45,514 nucleotides of DNA from Candidatus Thorarchaeota archaeon (GTDB taxonomy: Archaea > Asgardarchaeota > Thorarchaeia > Thorarchaeales > Thorarchaeaceae), in contig JAEORX010000006.1 of assembly GCA_016840685.1 (NCBI GenBank), positions 1 through 45,514 on the forward strand, read 5' to 3'. Positions 44,114 to 45,514 of the stretch are shown here, piece after piece. The notes below the pieces were generated by a model. The model did no database searches. It was not told the origin of the DNA and saw only the letters and a list, made by a program, of their open reading frames with translations. How positions within the stretch are numbered: position 1 is the first letter of the stretch; the number at the start of each line of letters is the position of its first letter. The translations under genes were made by a program, and so were the position numbers.

Positions 44114-45514
44114 CTACATCATTCCAGGCATTCCGCCCATTCCGCCGGGCATTCCACCCATTCCCTCAGCACCTGCTGGAGGACCGGATGTGGCCTTGGC
44201 AGCAATGACGTCATCGATCCTGAGGATCATCTGAGCTGCTTCAGAGGCAGAACGGATTGCTTGGCTCTTGACTCTTGCTGGCTCAATCACACCAGCCTTC
44301 ATCATGTCAGCAGTCTTACCCCTCATCACATCGACACCAAACCAGAGACCAGTTTCCTTAGAGTGGTCCTTGTTCAGGTCTGCGATGATATCAATGGGGT
44401 CATGACCACCATTCTCTGCAAGAGTTTTTGGAACGATGAGGAGCGACTCAGCAAAAGCCTCGATAGCCAGCTGTTCGCGACCACCGACCTTGTTTGCAAA
44501 CGCCTCAAGCTTTTTGGCAATCTCAGCCTCAGTGGAGCCACCACCAGCGACATAGGTTGTGTCTTCCACAACGTTTCTCACAACAGAGAGTGCGTCGTGA
44601 ATGGCTCTATCAGCCTCATCTACTACGTGCTCGGTTCCACCACGAATCACGATTGAGACCGCCTTTGGATCCTTGCAGTCTCTGACATAGACGAGCTTGT
44701 CATCACCAATCTTGACCTCTTCCACAAGTCCTGCTGAACCTAGGTAGGTCTTATCAAGCTCACCAAGGCTTGTGGCAATCTTTGCACCTGTGGCCTTTCC
44801 TAGCTTCTCGAGGGTGCTCTTCTTAGCCCTGCGAATTGCCATTATTCCAGCCTTGGCCAAGTAATGCTGTGCGACATCATCGATACCCTTCTGGCAAATG
44901 AGGACATTTGCACCGGTCGCGACAATCTTGTCAACCATTCTTGTGAGCATGCGCTCCTCCTCATCAAGGAATGCCTTGATCTGGTCTGGACTGTCAATCT
45001 TGATCTCTGCATCAAACTCAGTCTTCTCGACCTCGATAGCTGCGTCCACTAGAGCAATCTTTGCACTCTGGACCCTTCTTGGCATCGAGGCATGAACTAC
45101 CTCTTTGTCGATGACCATGCCTTTGACGAGCTCGGTTTCAGTCAGGCTCTTGCCTTGCTTCTTGATTATCTCAATCATATCAATGTCAGCTCTGACTCCA
45201 CCATCTGTCTTCTCTGCAACCTGAAGTACTGCATCAACAGCGATCTTGGCGAAGTGTTCCTTTGAACCGACCACAGACTTACTGTTCATTGATGTTTCAG
45301 CAATATTGGTCAGGACTTTCTTGTCCATGCCTTCCATCGTAACTGCTATGTCCTTGAGTATCTTTGTGGCCTGCTCGGCTGCCTTCTGATAACCTCCAAC
45401 AATGATAGTTGGATGAATCTTCTTTTCCAACAAATCCTGTGCTCTCTTCAAGAGTTCCCCTGCGATGACGACGGATGTTGTGGTGCCATCACCAGTCTCC
45501 TGGTCTTGGCTCTT
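44114..45514 (-). CDS. thermosome (group II chaperonin) subunit, N-terminus beyond window
   Basis: The C-terminal 466 residues of a thermosome subunit; about 75 residues lie off the 3' end of the window (the frame is open to base 45514 and begins KSQDQETGDGTTTSVV). The ATP site has GDGTTT with the catalytic Asp. Other marks are RMVDKIVATGANVLICQKGIDD-type apical sequences, the equatorial motif GGGSTEAEIAKKL, and a C-terminus of GGM repeats (MGGMPGGMGGMPGMM). It folds cytoplasmic proteins inside a two-ring, built-in-lid chamber. The gene is followed by its own terminator. Confidence 0.97.
   Translation of the reverse strand, partial: KSQDQETGDGTTTSVVIAGELLKRAQDLLEKKIHPTIIVGGYQKAAEQATKILKDIAVTMEGMDKKVLTNIAETSMNSKSVVGSKEHFAKIAVDAVLQVAEKTDGGVRADIDMIEIIKKQGKSLTETELVKGMVIDKEVVHASMPRRVQSAKIALVDAAIEVEKTEFDAEIKIDSPDQIKAFLDEEERMLTRMVDKIVATGANVLICQKGIDDVAQHYLAKAGIMAIRRAKKSTLEKLGKATGAKIATSLGELDKTYLGSAGLVEEVKIGDDKLVYVRDCKDPKAVSIVIRGGTEHVVDEADRAIHDALSVVRNVVEDTTYVAGGGSTEAEIAKKLEAFANKVGGREQLAIEAFAESLLIVPKTLAENGGHDPIDIIADLNKDHSKETGLWFGVDVMRGKTADMMKAGVIEPARVKSQAIRSASEAAQMILRIDDVIAAKATSGPPAGAEGMGGMPGGMGGMPGMM

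Overview
The window is archaeal chromosome, most likely from an Asgard archaeon (possibly Thorarchaeia-like; this placement is inference). Archaeal markers are a group II chaperonin (thermosome) ending in Gly-Gly-Met repeats, an archaeal HMG-CoA synthase/thiolase/DUF35 operon, archaeal-type CoA synthesis enzymes, ZPR1, SMC-ScpA, a tRNA-Ala whose intron has a bulge-helix-bulge splice motif, TATA boxes about 25-30 nt upstream of several leaderless-looking genes, and Shine-Dalgarno (SD) sequences inside operons. A longin-like protein and a WD40 protein with a winged-helix-like tail hint at Asgard. I saw no insertion sequence, integrase, prophage or CRISPR array.

Layout. 1-2424: a two-subunit ABC exporter. 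2438-5980: two membrane proteins, a longin-like protein, ZPR1 and tRNA-Ala(TGC) with a 30-nt intron in its T loop. 6093-7468: a 37-aa zinc ribbon and a divergent ketol-acid reductoisomerase-like enzyme. 7679-11395: a K+-independent proton-pumping pyrophosphatase, a terminator and a seven-bladed WD40 protein. 11406-14740: two tandem basic paralogues, a DUF362 protein flanked by two candidate structured RNAs, a TFIIB-like zinc-ribbon regulator and a possible ScpB/kite protein. 14892-17222: a small membrane protein, then tandem genes for 32-37-aa proteins sharing a C-terminal motif, read into an MFS transporter. 17247-22362 (minus): a degenerate AAA+ protein, SMC and ScpA. 22475-29458: a TauE/SafE permease, a MoxR ATPase with a VWA/metallopeptidase partner, and an NfnAB/SudAB-type flavoprotein pair. 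29451-34301: a methyltransferase, NAD(P)HX repair enzyme, a phosphopantetheine adenylyltransferase/dephospho-CoA kinase fusion and two tandem phosphoesterases. 34298-36944 (minus): HMG-CoA synthase, thiolase and DUF35 (mevalonate entry). 37234-45514 (all minus): an asparagine synthetase-like protein without the glutaminase cysteine, an AbrB-like protein, an orphan 525-aa protein, an anchored alpha/alpha-toroid surface protein, thioredoxin reductase, a P-loop protein and the thermosome, which runs off the window.

Most interesting points: the tandem micro-protein family upstream of the MFS gene; the pair of related structured RNAs flanking the DUF362 gene; the pseudo-AAA+ protein abutting SMC-ScpA; the T-loop tRNA intron; and several enzymes missing a hallmark catalytic residue. 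All statements come from reading the sequence by hand; no database search was run.
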